15,924 bases of DNA from JBNJEA01 sp051745395 (GCA_051745395.1 JBNJEA010000068.1:1-15924); one strand, 5' to 3'; shown: positions 7,261-14,677, counted from the first letter of the stretch. Numbers and translations are program-made. The notes: generated by a model not told the origin, from the sequence alone.

Positions 7261-7689
7261 TTAAACGGCGGTTTGCACTACGGTTTTGTTCTGGAACATG
7301 TCGCTATAGATTTCATCCGGTTCAAAGCTGTCATAACCGGCATTGACCAGGCCGTTGGCCAGGTCGTTTATGGTTTTGCCGCCCACGCCCGGCCAGCAGA
7401 TCAATGCCCGGATATTTTCCGGGTTCGCCAGTTGCTCCGGAGTGGCCAGGATGGCTTCCCCGAGGCATTTGCGGATGGCCGAAAGGGTTCGCGAGCCGAT
7501 GAATTCAACAAAGGGATAGTCAAAGGCCTTTACCCTGAAATTGCACTCCCGGTTATACGTCTGCTGGACGTTGGTAATGGTCATGTCCATCATTTCGGCA
7601 ATATCGGGCAGGGCGTGGCCGTGGAGCCGCAGTTCAAATATCTGTTCGGCCCGTCGTTTGCTTTTTTCGTTGGTATAACGGCGCAACAT
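7261..7689 (-). CDS. Small HTH protein with an RpoA-C-terminal-like half
   Basis: I cannot name this 142-residue protein. Residues about 12-48 (RRAEQIFELRLHGHALPDIAEMM) read as a helix-turn-helix of the sigma region 4/LuxR style. Residues about 62-118 resemble the C-terminal domain of RNA polymerase alpha: an S-RT near the start (IGSRTLSAI), a stretch of short helices, then PGVGGKTINDLANGL, a helix-hairpin-helix, then an AGYD ending. Both halves would bind DNA, so a transcription factor or nucleoid-associated role is inferred. ATG 7689 is preferred, with AAGGA 12 nt upstream. A TTG at 7701 would have no spacer at all. The gene is divergent from the FKBP gene across a 231-bp AT-rich region. 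It could also be a remnant of a larger regulator family. Confidence 0.65.
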   Translation of the reverse strand: MLRRYTNEKSKRRAEQIFELRLHGHALPDIAEMMDMTITNVQQTYNRECNFRVKAFDYPFVEFIGSRTLSAIRKCLGEAILATPEQLANPENIRALICWPGVGGKTINDLANGLVNAGYDSFEPDEIYSDMFQNKTVVQTAV

Positions 7690-7760
7690 GCTTGTTCTCA
7701 ATCCTTGTTTGAGTTCGTCAACAAAGCGGTTTTACAAATTTTTTAGTTGAATTTTTTTTA

Positions 7761-7787
7761 ATTAGAACAATTCGATTGAAATGTCAA
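7761..7787 (-). promoter_or_regulatory. Candidate promoter for the HTH gene
   Basis: On the minus strand TTGACA (plus-strand 7782-7787) and TCTAAT (plus-strand 7761-7766) are 15 bp apart, shorter than the optimal 17. Both boxes are otherwise good. It sits in the AT-rich divergent region about 72 bp before the start codon. Confidence 0.4.
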
Positions 7788-7853
7788 GGTGTTTAGTAAG
7801 CAATTCCGTGCGTTGTCGGGAAAAAGGGAATAACCGTTTTTAAAAATTATACC

Positions 7854-7881
7854 TTGACTTGTCCAATTTTATCCCTAAATT
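7854..7881 (+). promoter_or_regulatory. Candidate promoter for the FKBP gene
   Basis: TTGACT (7854-7859), a 16-bp spacer and TAAATT (7876-7881) lie 40 bp before the FKBP start. The -35 box is good; the -10 box matches at four of six positions. The leader ends with AAGGAG (7909-7914), 6 nt before the ATG. Confidence 0.5.
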
Positions 7882-7920
7882 GAAGGAAATATGTAAAAAA
7901 TATACCAAAAGGAGTTTTGC

Positions 7921-8415
7921 ATGCAAAAAGTTGAAAATGGCAAATTCGTCAGTGTCAATTACAAGGGCACATTGAATAACGGCGATGTTTTCGATTCCAG
8001 TGAAGGCGGCCAGCCGCTGGAGCTTCAGGTGGGTGCCGGCCAGATCATCAAGGGGTTTGAAGATGCGTTGCTGGGCATGGCCGAAAGCGAGACCAAGAGC
8101 TTTACCCTGGACCCGGAAGAGGCCTACGGCCAGCGCGATGAAAATCAGCTCCACACGTTTTCCCGGCAAGAGGTGCCGGAAGAAATGGATCCGCAGGTCG
8201 GCGAGGTCATCGGGCTGCAAACCCCGGACGGCCAGCAGATCCCGGCCACGATCACCGAAGCCGATGACGAGAAAGTCGTCGTGGATTTAAACCATCCCCT
8301 GGCCGGTGAATCGCTGAATTTTGAAATCGAGGTGCTTACCGTCACGGACGAACCCACCCAGCCGCAGGAGGGATGCAGTTCCGGTCCGGGCTGTGATTCG
8401 GGGTGTTGCTGTTAA
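7921..8415 (+). CDS. SlyD-like FKBP peptidyl-prolyl cis-trans isomerase with Cys-rich metal-binding tail
   Basis: This is a cytoplasmic prolyl isomerase and chaperone of 164 residues with no signal peptide. The FKBP half starts at VSVNYKGTL and NGDVFDSS, then GAGQIIKGFEDALLGM, and resumes after an insert at HPLAGESLNFEIEV. The insert-in-flap segment (about residues 70-120, HTFSRQEVPE onward) is the substrate-binding domain seen in SlyD. The C-terminus EGCSSGPGCDSGCCC has five cysteines and no histidine. SlyD of E. coli has a Cys/His-rich nickel-binding tail, so metal binding is likely by analogy. AAGGAG with a 6-nt spacer supports ATG 7921. The gene is single, with its own promoter and a strong terminator. 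SlyD-like is preferred over simple FkpB because of the insert and the tail. Confidence 0.92.
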   Translation: MQKVENGKFVSVNYKGTLNNGDVFDSSEGGQPLELQVGAGQIIKGFEDALLGMAESETKSFTLDPEEAYGQRDENQLHTFSRQEVPEEMDPQVGEVIGLQTPDGQQIPATITEADDEKVVVDLNHPLAGESLNFEIEVLTVTDEPTQPQEGCSSGPGCDSGCCC

Positions 8416-8435
8416 AGGCACCTGTCTCCATTGTT

Positions 8436-8459
8436 ATCCCGAAAAGTGATTTTTGGGAT
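8436..8459 (+). other. 3'-UTR hairpin with a GTGA tetraloop
   Basis: ATCCCGAAAA (8436-8445) pairs over 10 bp with TTTTTGGGAT (8450-8459), including one G-U pair, around GTGA, a GNRA-type tetraloop. It lies about 20 nt after the FKBP stop and before the terminator, and has no T-run of its own. It may protect the mRNA 3' end. Confidence 0.5.
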
Positions 8460-8486
8460 GGCAAAGGAAAAAGCCATAAAAAAGCG

Positions 8487-8531
8487 GGGCGAAATGCTGG
8501 ATTGGATCAATCGGCATTTCGCCCTTTTTTT
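8487..8531 (+). terminator. Strong rho-independent terminator after the FKBP gene
   Basis: GGGCGAAATGC (8487-8497) pairs perfectly over 11 bp with GCATTTCGCCC (8514-8524). Seven T follow (8525-8531). An A-rich run before the stem means it could also work on the minus strand. Confidence 0.92.
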
Positions 8532-8572
8532 AAGGCATTTTTAACCCCGCACGTCCGCCAGAAGAAAAAACC

Positions 8573-8995
8573 ATGCGGTCTTTTTTCCCCGATTTTGAAA
8601 TATGGATCCGCGGCATTCGATTTGTGTCCCGAATCGGTTTTTTCGGATTGCTGGCCGCAGCGCTGTACTACAGCCTTTCCGACACCGGGCAGACCCCGAT
8701 TTCGGCCATCACCTGGGATAAGCTCAACCACTGCCTGGGCTATTTCAGCTTGATCCTGTTTTTTGATCTCGCCTATGGGACCGGCCGACGGCTTTTCGCC
8801 AAGGCGGCGGCGGTTTTTTCCTATGGGGTGATGCTGGAAGTGGCCCAGTATATGCTGCCCTACCGGCAGTTCAGTCTCCTGGATACGGTGGCCAACGCCG
8901 CGGGCATCATCGGCTTTTTCCTTCTCTGGTTCGGCCTGCAGCGTTTCGCCCTGTATCGGCGGCTGCAGGATACCGGCTATTCCCCGCCGCTGTAG
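8573..8995 (+). CDS. VanZ-like membrane protein
   Basis: The 140-residue product has four probable membrane segments (about residues 20-36, 54-70, 77-96 and 106-122). It carries the VanZ pattern: DKLNH at 49-53 before the second helix, a Glu-Val-Ala-Gln motif (LEVAQYML), an Arg in the following loop, and SLLDTVANAAGI. VanZ gives low-level teicoplanin resistance in enterococci, but most family members, including this type, have no tested role. Nothing here suggests a glycopeptide resistance cluster. The start ATG 8573 has a poor ribosome-binding site. It follows the FKBP terminator by 41 nt with no clear promoter. A possible terminator separates it from the amylosucrase gene. Confidence 0.8.
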   Translation: MRSFFPDFEIWIRGIRFVSRIGFFGLLAAALYYSLSDTGQTPISAITWDKLNHCLGYFSLILFFDLAYGTGRRLFAKAAAVFSYGVMLEVAQYMLPYRQFSLLDTVANAAGIIGFFLLWFGLQRFALYRRLQDTGYSPPL

Positions 8996-9001
8996 GCGGT
9001 T

Positions 9002-9041
9002 CCGGCATCCCCTGACAGACGACGCGGGGGACGGTTTTTTT
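9002..9041 (+). terminator. Probable terminator after the VanZ-like gene
   Basis: TCCCC (9008-9012) pairs with GGGGA (9027-9031). CCG (9002-9004) can pair with CGG (9032-9034) after a 3-nt bulge. Seven T follow (9035-9041). The stem is imperfect, so efficiency is uncertain. Confidence 0.5.
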
Positions 9042-9075
9042 GTCCATTTGAATCGGTCCGTTTTTTCGAGCAAAG

Positions 9076-11040
9076 ATGATGAACAACGGCGACTGGATCA
9101 GCCGGCAGGCGGAAAAATCCCTGGAGCGTTTAATCCCCCGCATCCGGCCCAGGCTGGGCCCGGATGATGAAACGCATTCCGAACTCTGGCAGACGTTTGA
9201 AATCCGGCTTCGCCGGGAGTGGCCGCGGCTGTTCCGGCTGCTGGTCCAGTTGTATGGCTGGCAGTACGATTTTTTTTATCACCTGGAGCAGATCCTGGTA
9301 ACAGCGGTGCAGGCGTGGGCCGAGCGTCCTGACTATCTCCGGGCCGCAGATGCCGCCCACGAGGCCGATACCCAGTGGTATCAATCCGAGCAGATGGTCG
9401 GCGGGGTGCTGTATGTGGATCTGTTCAGCGACAAGCTGGCCAGCCTCCATGAACATATTGCCTATTTCAAGCAACTGGGGCTGAATTACCTGCACTTAAT
9501 GCCCGTGTTTGCCGTGCCCCACGGCAACAGCGACGGCGGCTACGCGGTCAGCGACTACCGGGCCATCCATCCGGATATCGGCACAATGGAGGAATTGACG
9601 GCCCTGGCCCGGATCTTACACGACGAGGGGATTCACCTGGTGCTCGATTTCGTGATGAACCACACTTCGGATGAGCACGTATGGGCCCAGCGCGCCCGGA
9701 CCGGCAACCCGGATTTCCAGGAATACTACCTGATGTTCGACGACCGGCACCTGCCGGATCAGTTCCAGCAGCACCTGCGCGATATCTTCCCCGACGCCCG
9801 GCGGGGCTGTTTCACCTATGATGCCCAGGCGCAAAAATGGGTCTGGACCACGTTCAACGATTTCCAGTGGGATTTGAATTACGCCAACCCGGCCGTTTTC
9901 CGCGCCATGGCAGAGGAGATGTTTTTTCTGGCCAATGTCGGCGTCCGGGTTTTGCGGCTCGATGCGGTGGCCTTTATCTGGAAGAAAATGGGCACCAGTT
10001 GTGAAAACCTGCCCGAAGCCCACCTGGTGATTCAGGCCTACAACGCCCTGGCCCGGATCGCCGCGCCGTCGCTGTTGTTTAAATCCGAGGCCATCGTGCA
10101 CCCCGACGAGGTCATGCGCTACATTCACCCCCAGGAATGCCAGTTGTCCTACAACCCGCTGTTAATGGCGCTGCTGTGGGAGGCCTTAGCCACCCGCGAT
10201 GTCGCGTTGCTCACCCATGCCATGAAAAAGCGGATCCGGATTCATCCGGAATGCGCCTGGGTCAACTACCTGCGCTGCCACGACGATATCGGCTGGACCT
10301 TTGATGATGCCGACGCCCGGGAGGTGGGCATCGACCCGGAGGGACACCGCCGCTTTTTAAACGCGTTTTATACCGGCAGTTTTCCCGGCTCCTTTGCCAC
10401 GGGGGTGCCGTTTCAGTATAACCCCGACACCGGGGATCTTCGCATTTCCGGCACCCTGGCCTCCCTGGCGGGCCTGGAGCACGCCCTGGAAAAGCAGGAT
10501 CCGAAGCTGATCGAGGCCGCAGTCGCCCGCATCAACCTGTTGCGCAGCATCATGATCAGCGTCGGCGGCATTCCGCTGATCTACCTGGGTGATGAATGGG
10601 GCATGCTAAACGATTACACCTATCTTTCCGATCCGGCCAAGGCCAGCGACAGCCGCTGGGTCCACCGGTCCCGGCAGCGCTGGGAGTCCCACAGCCGGGC
10701 GGATTTAACCGATGCCGATACCCTGGAGTGGCGGTTTTTCAACGAACTCGTCGAATTAATCGACCTGCGCAAGCAGCTGCCGGCACTGCGAAACGGCAAC
10801 ATGGAGGTCTTCGAAACGGACAACCGCCACCTGTTCGGCTTTATCCGGCAATACGGCGACCAGAAGCTCGTCATCGTCAACAATTTCTCCGAACATCCCC
10901 AGACCCTGTTCCAGAAGCCCCTAAACCGCGCCACCGCGGCCACGCAGTTCACCGACCGCATCTGCGGCCAAACCGTTGAAAACCCCAACGGGCTTTCGCT
11001 GGGGCCGCATCAGTTTGTGTGGTTGGAATGCGGGAGTTAA
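9076..11040 (+). CDS. Amylosucrase (GH13 subfamily 4 glucosyltransferase)
   Basis: Amylosucrase transfers glucose from sucrose to an alpha-1,4-glucan and releases fructose. The 654 residues form an N-terminal helical domain (about 1-100), a (beta/alpha)8 barrel with inserts, and a C-terminal beta domain. No signal peptide is seen. The catalytic triad is the nucleophile D296 (LRLDAVAF), acid/base E338 (FKSEAIV) and D403 (RCHDDIGW). From memory, each is 10 residues later than D286, E328 and D393 of Neisseria polysaccharea amylosucrase. SDGGYAVSDYR and DSRWVHR carry the Asp/Arg pair that closes the -1 subsite in that enzyme. Segments such as WKKMGTSCENLPEAH follow it closely. A sucrose hydrolase of the same subfamily is the main alternative. 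The ribosome-binding site before ATG 9076 is weak. No sucrose synthesis or glycogen gene is visible nearby. Confidence 0.92.
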   Translation: MMNNGDWISRQAEKSLERLIPRIRPRLGPDDETHSELWQTFEIRLRREWPRLFRLLVQLYGWQYDFFYHLEQILVTAVQAWAERPDYLRAADAAHEADTQWYQSEQMVGGVLYVDLFSDKLASLHEHIAYFKQLGLNYLHLMPVFAVPHGNSDGGYAVSDYRAIHPDIGTMEELTALARILHDEGIHLVLDFVMNHTSDEHVWAQRARTGNPDFQEYYLMFDDRHLPDQFQQHLRDIFPDARRGCFTYDAQAQKWVWTTFNDFQWDLNYANPAVFRAMAEEMFFLANVGVRVLRLDAVAFIWKKMGTSCENLPEAHLVIQAYNALARIAAPSLLFKSEAIVHPDEVMRYIHPQECQLSYNPLLMALLWEALATRDVALLTHAMKKRIRIHPECAWVNYLRCHDDIGWTFDDADAREVGIDPEGHRRFLNAFYTGSFPGSFATGVPFQYNPDTGDLRISGTLASLAGLEHALEKQDPKLIEAAVARINLLRSIMISVGGIPLIYLGDEWGMLNDYTYLSDPAKASDSRWVHRSRQRWESHSRADLTDADTLEWRFFNELVELIDLRKQLPALRNGNMEVFETDNRHLFGFIRQYGDQKLVIVNNFSEHPQTLFQKPLNRATAATQFTDRICGQTVENPNGLSLGPHQFVWLECGS

Positions 11041-11185
11041 GGGTATAAGGGGCAGGGTTTAAGGTTTAAGGTAAAAATCGGCTGAAAATATAAAGTGAAA
11101 AGCAGTGCCCCCTCGCCTGCGGCAAGCCGGTTCAGGGTCGGGAAAAGAAAATCTTTTCGGCAATTGGCAGCACCCAATACTGAGA

Positions 11186-11656
11186 CTACTCAGTCGCAGC
11201 GGCCAGTTTTTCCAGCAGCCGGTCCACAAGTATTACCTGGCCGTTGTGGATCTTTTCGCGCGCTGTGTCCGGGTCGAACCACGCCGCCCGGTCGATTTCC
11301 GGAAATTTTTGGACGTTGGCCGATTTGGGCGGTCACTGCATCGTAAAGGTGTTGCTGACAATCGCGGAAGGATCGCAGTCGCCTTCCACTGCCCAGGCGA
11401 AAACCTGCTTGAAGCCTTTTTGCCGGATTTCGCCGAGTGCGAAGCCGTTTTCCGGGGGCGGAAAACCGAGTTCTTCTTCAAATTCGCGGCGGGCGGCATC
11501 CAGCGGGTCTTCATTATCGCCGTATTCGCCTTTGGGGATCGACCATGCATGGGCGTCCTTGTTTTTCCAGAGCGGCCCGCCCGGATGCACCAACAGCACT
11601 TCCAGGCGACCCGCCTGCCGGCGGTACATCAACAGGCCGGCGCTTTTTGCAGGCAT
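11186..11656 (-). pseudogene. Nudix hydrolase, reading frame interrupted by an in-frame TGA
   Basis: The frame from ATG 11656 encodes a MutT/Nudix pyrophosphatase. AWSIPKGEYG leads into a complete Nudix box: G43, E49, then R57-E58-F59 and E61-E62, ending G64-F65. It stops at TGA 11333-11335 after 107 residues. Without any frameshift the same frame continues for 48 more codons to TAG 11186-11188 and reads as the normal end of this family: PPKSANVQKFPEIDRAAWF and then DPDTAREKIHNGQ. From memory, relatives have NTFEMEWPP at this point, so TGA stands where TGG (Trp) is expected. A one-base nonsense change, a sequencing error or readthrough would each explain it. The catalytic box is intact, but the missing tail includes the last strand and helix. 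The gene starts 11 nt after the sigma-54 activator stop, with GGTAGGGA as ribosome-binding site, so the two are cotranscribed. Confidence 0.82.
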
Positions 11657-11667
11657 TGGCGTTGTCC

Positions 11668-14457
11668 CTACCTTAATCCCAGCTTTTTCATCCGGTTGTA
11701 TAATGTGGTGCGCTTGATTTGCAGCACCTCGGCGGCGCTGCCCGGCCCGCTTAGTTTGCCGCCCGTGTTGTCGAGCACGTATTGAATGTATCGGCGCTCC
11801 ATCTCGGCCAATGACGGCATGTCGGCAAAGGGGTGGGCGGTTTGCTCTGGACGGTCGCCGGGAAGGTGGAGCTCAAGGTGGTTTTCGCCGGATAAAAGAA
11901 CGGCGCGCTCCATGACATTCTGCAGCTCCCGGACGTTTCCCGGCCAGTCGTATGCCGTCAGCACGGCCTCGTGCTCCGGGCAAAGCGTCAGGTGGGGGTG
12001 GTTGTACTTGTGGGCGAACCGATGCAGAAAATGCCGGGCCATCTCGCGCACGTCCGCCTTGCGCTGCCGCAGGGCCGGCAGGGTGATGGGAATGACGTTT
12101 AGCCGATAGTACAGGTCCTCGCGGAACCGGCCGGCGGCGACTTCGGCGGCCAGGTCCCGGTTGGTGGCCGTGACGATGCGGAAATCCGACACAATGGGCT
12201 TGTTGCCGCCGATCCGGCTGGTGGTTTTTTCCTGCAGGGCCCGCAGCAGCTTAACCTGGGTGGCCCGGGGGATTTCGCCGATTTCGTCGATAAACAGCGT
12301 GCCCTGGTGTGCCAGTTCCAGCCGGCCTTTTTTCTGGCGATCCGCCCCGGTAAAAGCGCCTTTTTCGTAGCCGAACAACTCGCTTTCCACCAGGTTTTCG
12401 GGAATGGCCGTGGGGTCGACCACCACGAGGGGGTTGTTTCGGCGCGGGCTGGCATGATGGATCCGTCGGGCCAGCACCTCCTTGCCCGCCCCGGTTTCCC
12501 CGAGAATCAGCACGGCACTGTCGGACTGGGCGATCCGGTCGGCCTGGGCCAGGGTTTCGATCATTTCGGGGCTTTCGGCAATGACGGCGGCGTCATGGGG
12601 TGATTCAAACTGACGGAGCTGGTCAGTGGCCTTTTTTTTCAGGCGGCTGGAAAAATCGAAAATATGATCGATATAACGCGTCAGCCATTGCGCCATCTGG
12701 GACAGCTGGGCTTTGTCGAAATTGTCGAAACAGTCGCGCACATAGGCGTTGTCATGGTAGAAAACGCCGCGGACCTTCCCCTCGACGCAAAACGGCACGG
12801 CCAGCATGGCTTTGACCCGGCTGGGGTCGGCCGTGAAGTCATCCCGGCGCATGACCTGGGCCGTGTTGTCATGGAAGGCCTTAAACACCATGGCCAGGTT
12901 TTCGCGAAAGGCGTCGGTGGAAACGTCTGCGGCCGAAAGGTTGCAGGCTCCCCGCAGCATCGGCGGTTTTTGAGACGCCGGCCGGGAAAACCAGAATACC
13001 CCGCCGCGTTCGGCCCCGAAAAACCGGTTGGTCGCGCGGACCGTACGGGAAAGCAGGGTGTCGAAATCGGCGCTGGGGGCCAGGTCGTCGATCACATCGG
13101 CAAACATGCTGATTAATTCATCATCCGGGCTTTTGTAGAAATTCAGGTCGCTTTTCAGCGTCAGCAGCGGCCGCAGGTCATCCGGGAAAAACACCTCCAC
13201 GTAACTGCCGAAATCCTTCCGCGCCTGCTCGGCCAGTTCCCGGGCCGTGTCTTTTTCACCTGTTTGCAGTTTGACCCGCGTCATCTCCAGCCGGGTCTTG
13301 CCGAGCTGGATCGGATCGCCGGATTGCTTGAGATAGGTTTCGCTGCGCTCTAAGTCTTTTTTTACGGCATCGACGGCGAAATCGTCGCCCATGGCATCCA
13401 CGGCCCGCAGCCGCAGGGCCACCCCGCGCAGGTGCACATTGGGCTCGCGCATGATGCGGGCAAACTCCCGGTAGAAGTCAAAATGGGGCATGTCGAGTGC
13501 CCGCTGGCGGTGGAGCGCAAAAAGGGTCTCTATCACGATGGGCGAGGCGTACTGGTGGACCAGTCCGGAGGATTGGCCTTCTTCCGCGGTCTGGTGGATC
13601 CAGTCCCGGGCTTCCTGCAGGCGGCCTTCGTGATAATGGTGAAAGGCCAGGCCGCCCTTGGCAAAATAGCTGGCCAGGGCATTATGGCTTTTGCGCGCTT
13701 CCTGGAGTGCTCCGGACAAATGAAAATAGGCCTCTTTCTGTTTTTTGATTCCCAGCAAAATAATGCCGAGCACCGCCCGCAGCGTGGTGGCCAGTTCCTT
13801 GTCCGCCCCTTCGACGGCCAGCCGCCGGTAATAGTCCAGAGTCCCGATGGCCCGGTGAAACTGGCCCAGAAAGGCGGCGCAGTAGCTCAGCCACAGCGGT
13901 CCGGACGGATTGATCACCCGGGTTCCGGTTTCAGACTCAAAACTGTGGGCGGCCTGTTCAAAATATTGAATCGCTTCGGGAAACCGGCCCTGGATAAAGT
14001 AAAACAGGCCGATAAACTCGGCGGCCTGGTTGAGGATGTCTTCGTCGCCCAGGGCATCGACTTCGGCCTTGCCGGACATAAACAGCGACATGGCCGTTTC
14101 GCGCTGCTCGGCAAAATAAAGCAGGCGGCCCAGATGCAGGTTGATCATGGCCATGGACCGGCGGTCGCCGGTTCTGCCGGTGGCTTTTAAGGCCTTTTGC
14201 AGGATTTCAATCAGTTCTCCAAACCCCTTGCCGAGGACAAAGCTGACATTGGCCAGTTCCAGGCTGGCGGCGACAAAGAGCCCGTCGGTTTTCGGGGAAA
14301 GCCGGTGGCCGGCCAGCCGGTGGGCCACGTGGCTTAGATGCTGCCATGCCGTGTTTCTGTCGCCGGACTGCAGGGCCTGCTGGGCCAGGTTTTTTTCAAT
14401 CTGGAGGGTTTCTTCGGTGAAAGCGGCGGTATCGGCATCGGGCGGTTTTGTCTTCAT
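11668..14457 (-). CDS. Sigma-54-dependent activator: repeat sensor region, GAF, AAA+, Fis HTH
   Basis: This 929-residue bacterial enhancer-binding protein should activate sigma-54 promoters by ATP hydrolysis. Residues about 1-430 are alpha-helical with repeated A/L/Y patterns typical of TPR-like repeats (YFIQGRFPEAIQYFEQAAHS, LASYFAKGGLAFHHYHEGRL). A GAF domain covers about 462-600 and ends in LAVPFCVEGKVRGVFY and a helix. The AAA+ domain has Walker A GETGAGK (653-659), the sigma-54 contact loop GAFTGA (near 700) and Walker B LFIDEIGE (near 720). The last 45 residues are a Fis-type HTH (SAAEVLQIKRTTLYNRMKKL). There is no receiver domain, so the signal is probably a ligand or partner protein. 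I chose ATG 14457; a TTG at 14502 would translate the (AG)n tract as an ERERER run. It is divergent from the SCP2 gene, its likely target, and is followed by the Nudix gene. Confidence 0.93.
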   Translation of the reverse strand: MKTKPPDADTAAFTEETLQIEKNLAQQALQSGDRNTAWQHLSHVAHRLAGHRLSPKTDGLFVAASLELANVSFVLGKGFGELIEILQKALKATGRTGDRRSMAMINLHLGRLLYFAEQRETAMSLFMSGKAEVDALGDEDILNQAAEFIGLFYFIQGRFPEAIQYFEQAAHSFESETGTRVINPSGPLWLSYCAAFLGQFHRAIGTLDYYRRLAVEGADKELATTLRAVLGIILLGIKKQKEAYFHLSGALQEARKSHNALASYFAKGGLAFHHYHEGRLQEARDWIHQTAEEGQSSGLVHQYASPIVIETLFALHRQRALDMPHFDFYREFARIMREPNVHLRGVALRLRAVDAMGDDFAVDAVKKDLERSETYLKQSGDPIQLGKTRLEMTRVKLQTGEKDTARELAEQARKDFGSYVEVFFPDDLRPLLTLKSDLNFYKSPDDELISMFADVIDDLAPSADFDTLLSRTVRATNRFFGAERGGVFWFSRPASQKPPMLRGACNLSAADVSTDAFRENLAMVFKAFHDNTAQVMRRDDFTADPSRVKAMLAVPFCVEGKVRGVFYHDNAYVRDCFDNFDKAQLSQMAQWLTRYIDHIFDFSSRLKKKATDQLRQFESPHDAAVIAESPEMIETLAQADRIAQSDSAVLILGETGAGKEVLARRIHHASPRRNNPLVVVDPTAIPENLVESELFGYEKGAFTGADRQKKGRLELAHQGTLFIDEIGEIPRATQVKLLRALQEKTTSRIGGNKPIVSDFRIVTATNRDLAAEVAAGRFREDLYYRLNVIPITLPALRQRKADVREMARHFLHRFAHKYNHPHLTLCPEHEAVLTAYDWPGNVRELQNVMERAVLLSGENHLELHLPGDRPEQTAHPFADMPSLAEMERRYIQYVLDNTGGKLSGPGSAAEVLQIKRTTLYNRMKKLGLR

Positions 14458-14463
14458 GGGCGG

Positions 14464-14482
14464 TCTCTCTCTCTCTCTCTCT
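14464..14482. repeat. Dinucleotide tract (CT)9-10 at the activator start
   Basis: There are 19 bases of unbroken TC alternation on the plus strand, so the activator mRNA carries (AG)n ending 6 nt before its AUG. This is the ribosome-binding position and no canonical AGGAGG is present. Slippage would change this region's length, or the frame if the TTG at 14502 is used. Confidence 0.85.
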
Positions 14483-14526
14483 TTCTCGGGTTTTCGATTC
14501 AATCGAAAATCGCGCCAGCAAAATAC

Positions 14527-14556
14527 AAACTACCGGATGCGCCTTTTTCTTGTCAA
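14527..14556 (-). promoter_or_regulatory. Candidate sigma-70-type promoter for the activator gene
   Basis: On the minus strand a perfect TTGACA (plus-strand 14551-14556) is followed after 18 bp by TAGTTT (plus-strand 14527-14532), a weak -10 box. The near-palindrome at 14563-14578 lies 6 bp behind the -35 box, where a bound activator could affect expression of its own gene. Confidence 0.45.
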
Positions 14557-14562
14557 GGCGAT

Positions 14563-14600
14563 TGTCCATATGTGGACAGTTTGTCGTCCATATGTGGGCA
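14563..14600. promoter_or_regulatory. Two tandem 16-bp near-palindromes, probable activator binding sites
   Basis: TGTCCATATGTGGACA (14563-14578) has 6-bp arms TGTCCA/TGGACA. CGTCCATATGTGGGCA (14585-14600) repeats it with two changes, both in the arms. The start-to-start distance is 22 bp, about two helical turns, so both sites face the same side of the DNA. Their centres are about 117 and 95 bp before the predicted sigma-54 start at 14688, a normal distance for upstream activating sequences. The Fis HTH protein encoded next door is the obvious binder (inference). Confidence 0.72.
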
Positions 14601-14661
14601 CACTTGTTTGGGAGGATTTGAAAAATCACATAAAATTAAATGGTTATATGTAAAGTCAAAA

Positions 14662-14677
14662 TGGTATGGAATTTGCT
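14662..14677 (+). promoter_or_regulatory. Sigma-54 (-24/-12) promoter for the SCP2/acyl-CoA ligase operon
   Basis: TGGTATGGAATTTGCT fits the consensus TGGCACG-N4-TTGCW: TGG, A and G of the -24 box, then TTGCT at the -12 box. GG and GC are exactly 10 bp apart. Transcription would start near 14688 and give a leader of about 160 nt. It points at the SCP2 gene and lies 62 bp after the nearer palindrome. Confidence 0.75.

Noticed and set aside
8573..8995. VanZ-like gene as glycopeptide resistance
   Set aside because: No vanHAX, vanRS or related genes are nearby; the family is broad and mostly unrelated to resistance.
8507..9073. 188-residue minus-strand frame opposite the VanZ-like gene
   Set aside because: It passes through a terminator hairpin, has no motif, and the opposite frame has the VanZ pattern and membrane segments.
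11179..11194. Hairpin ACTGAG/CTCAGT at the end of the Nudix gene as a terminator
   Set aside because: The stem is only 6 bp and no T-run follows on either strand.
11105..11785. 226-residue plus-strand frame across the Nudix gene
   Set aside because: It runs opposite the Nudix box and the activator end, and has no recognisable motif or ribosome-binding site.
13432..14190. 252-residue open frame on the plus strand inside the sigma-54 activator gene
   Set aside because: It is antisense to a gene with clear domains; composition and lack of motifs mark it as a shadow frame of GC-rich coding DNA.
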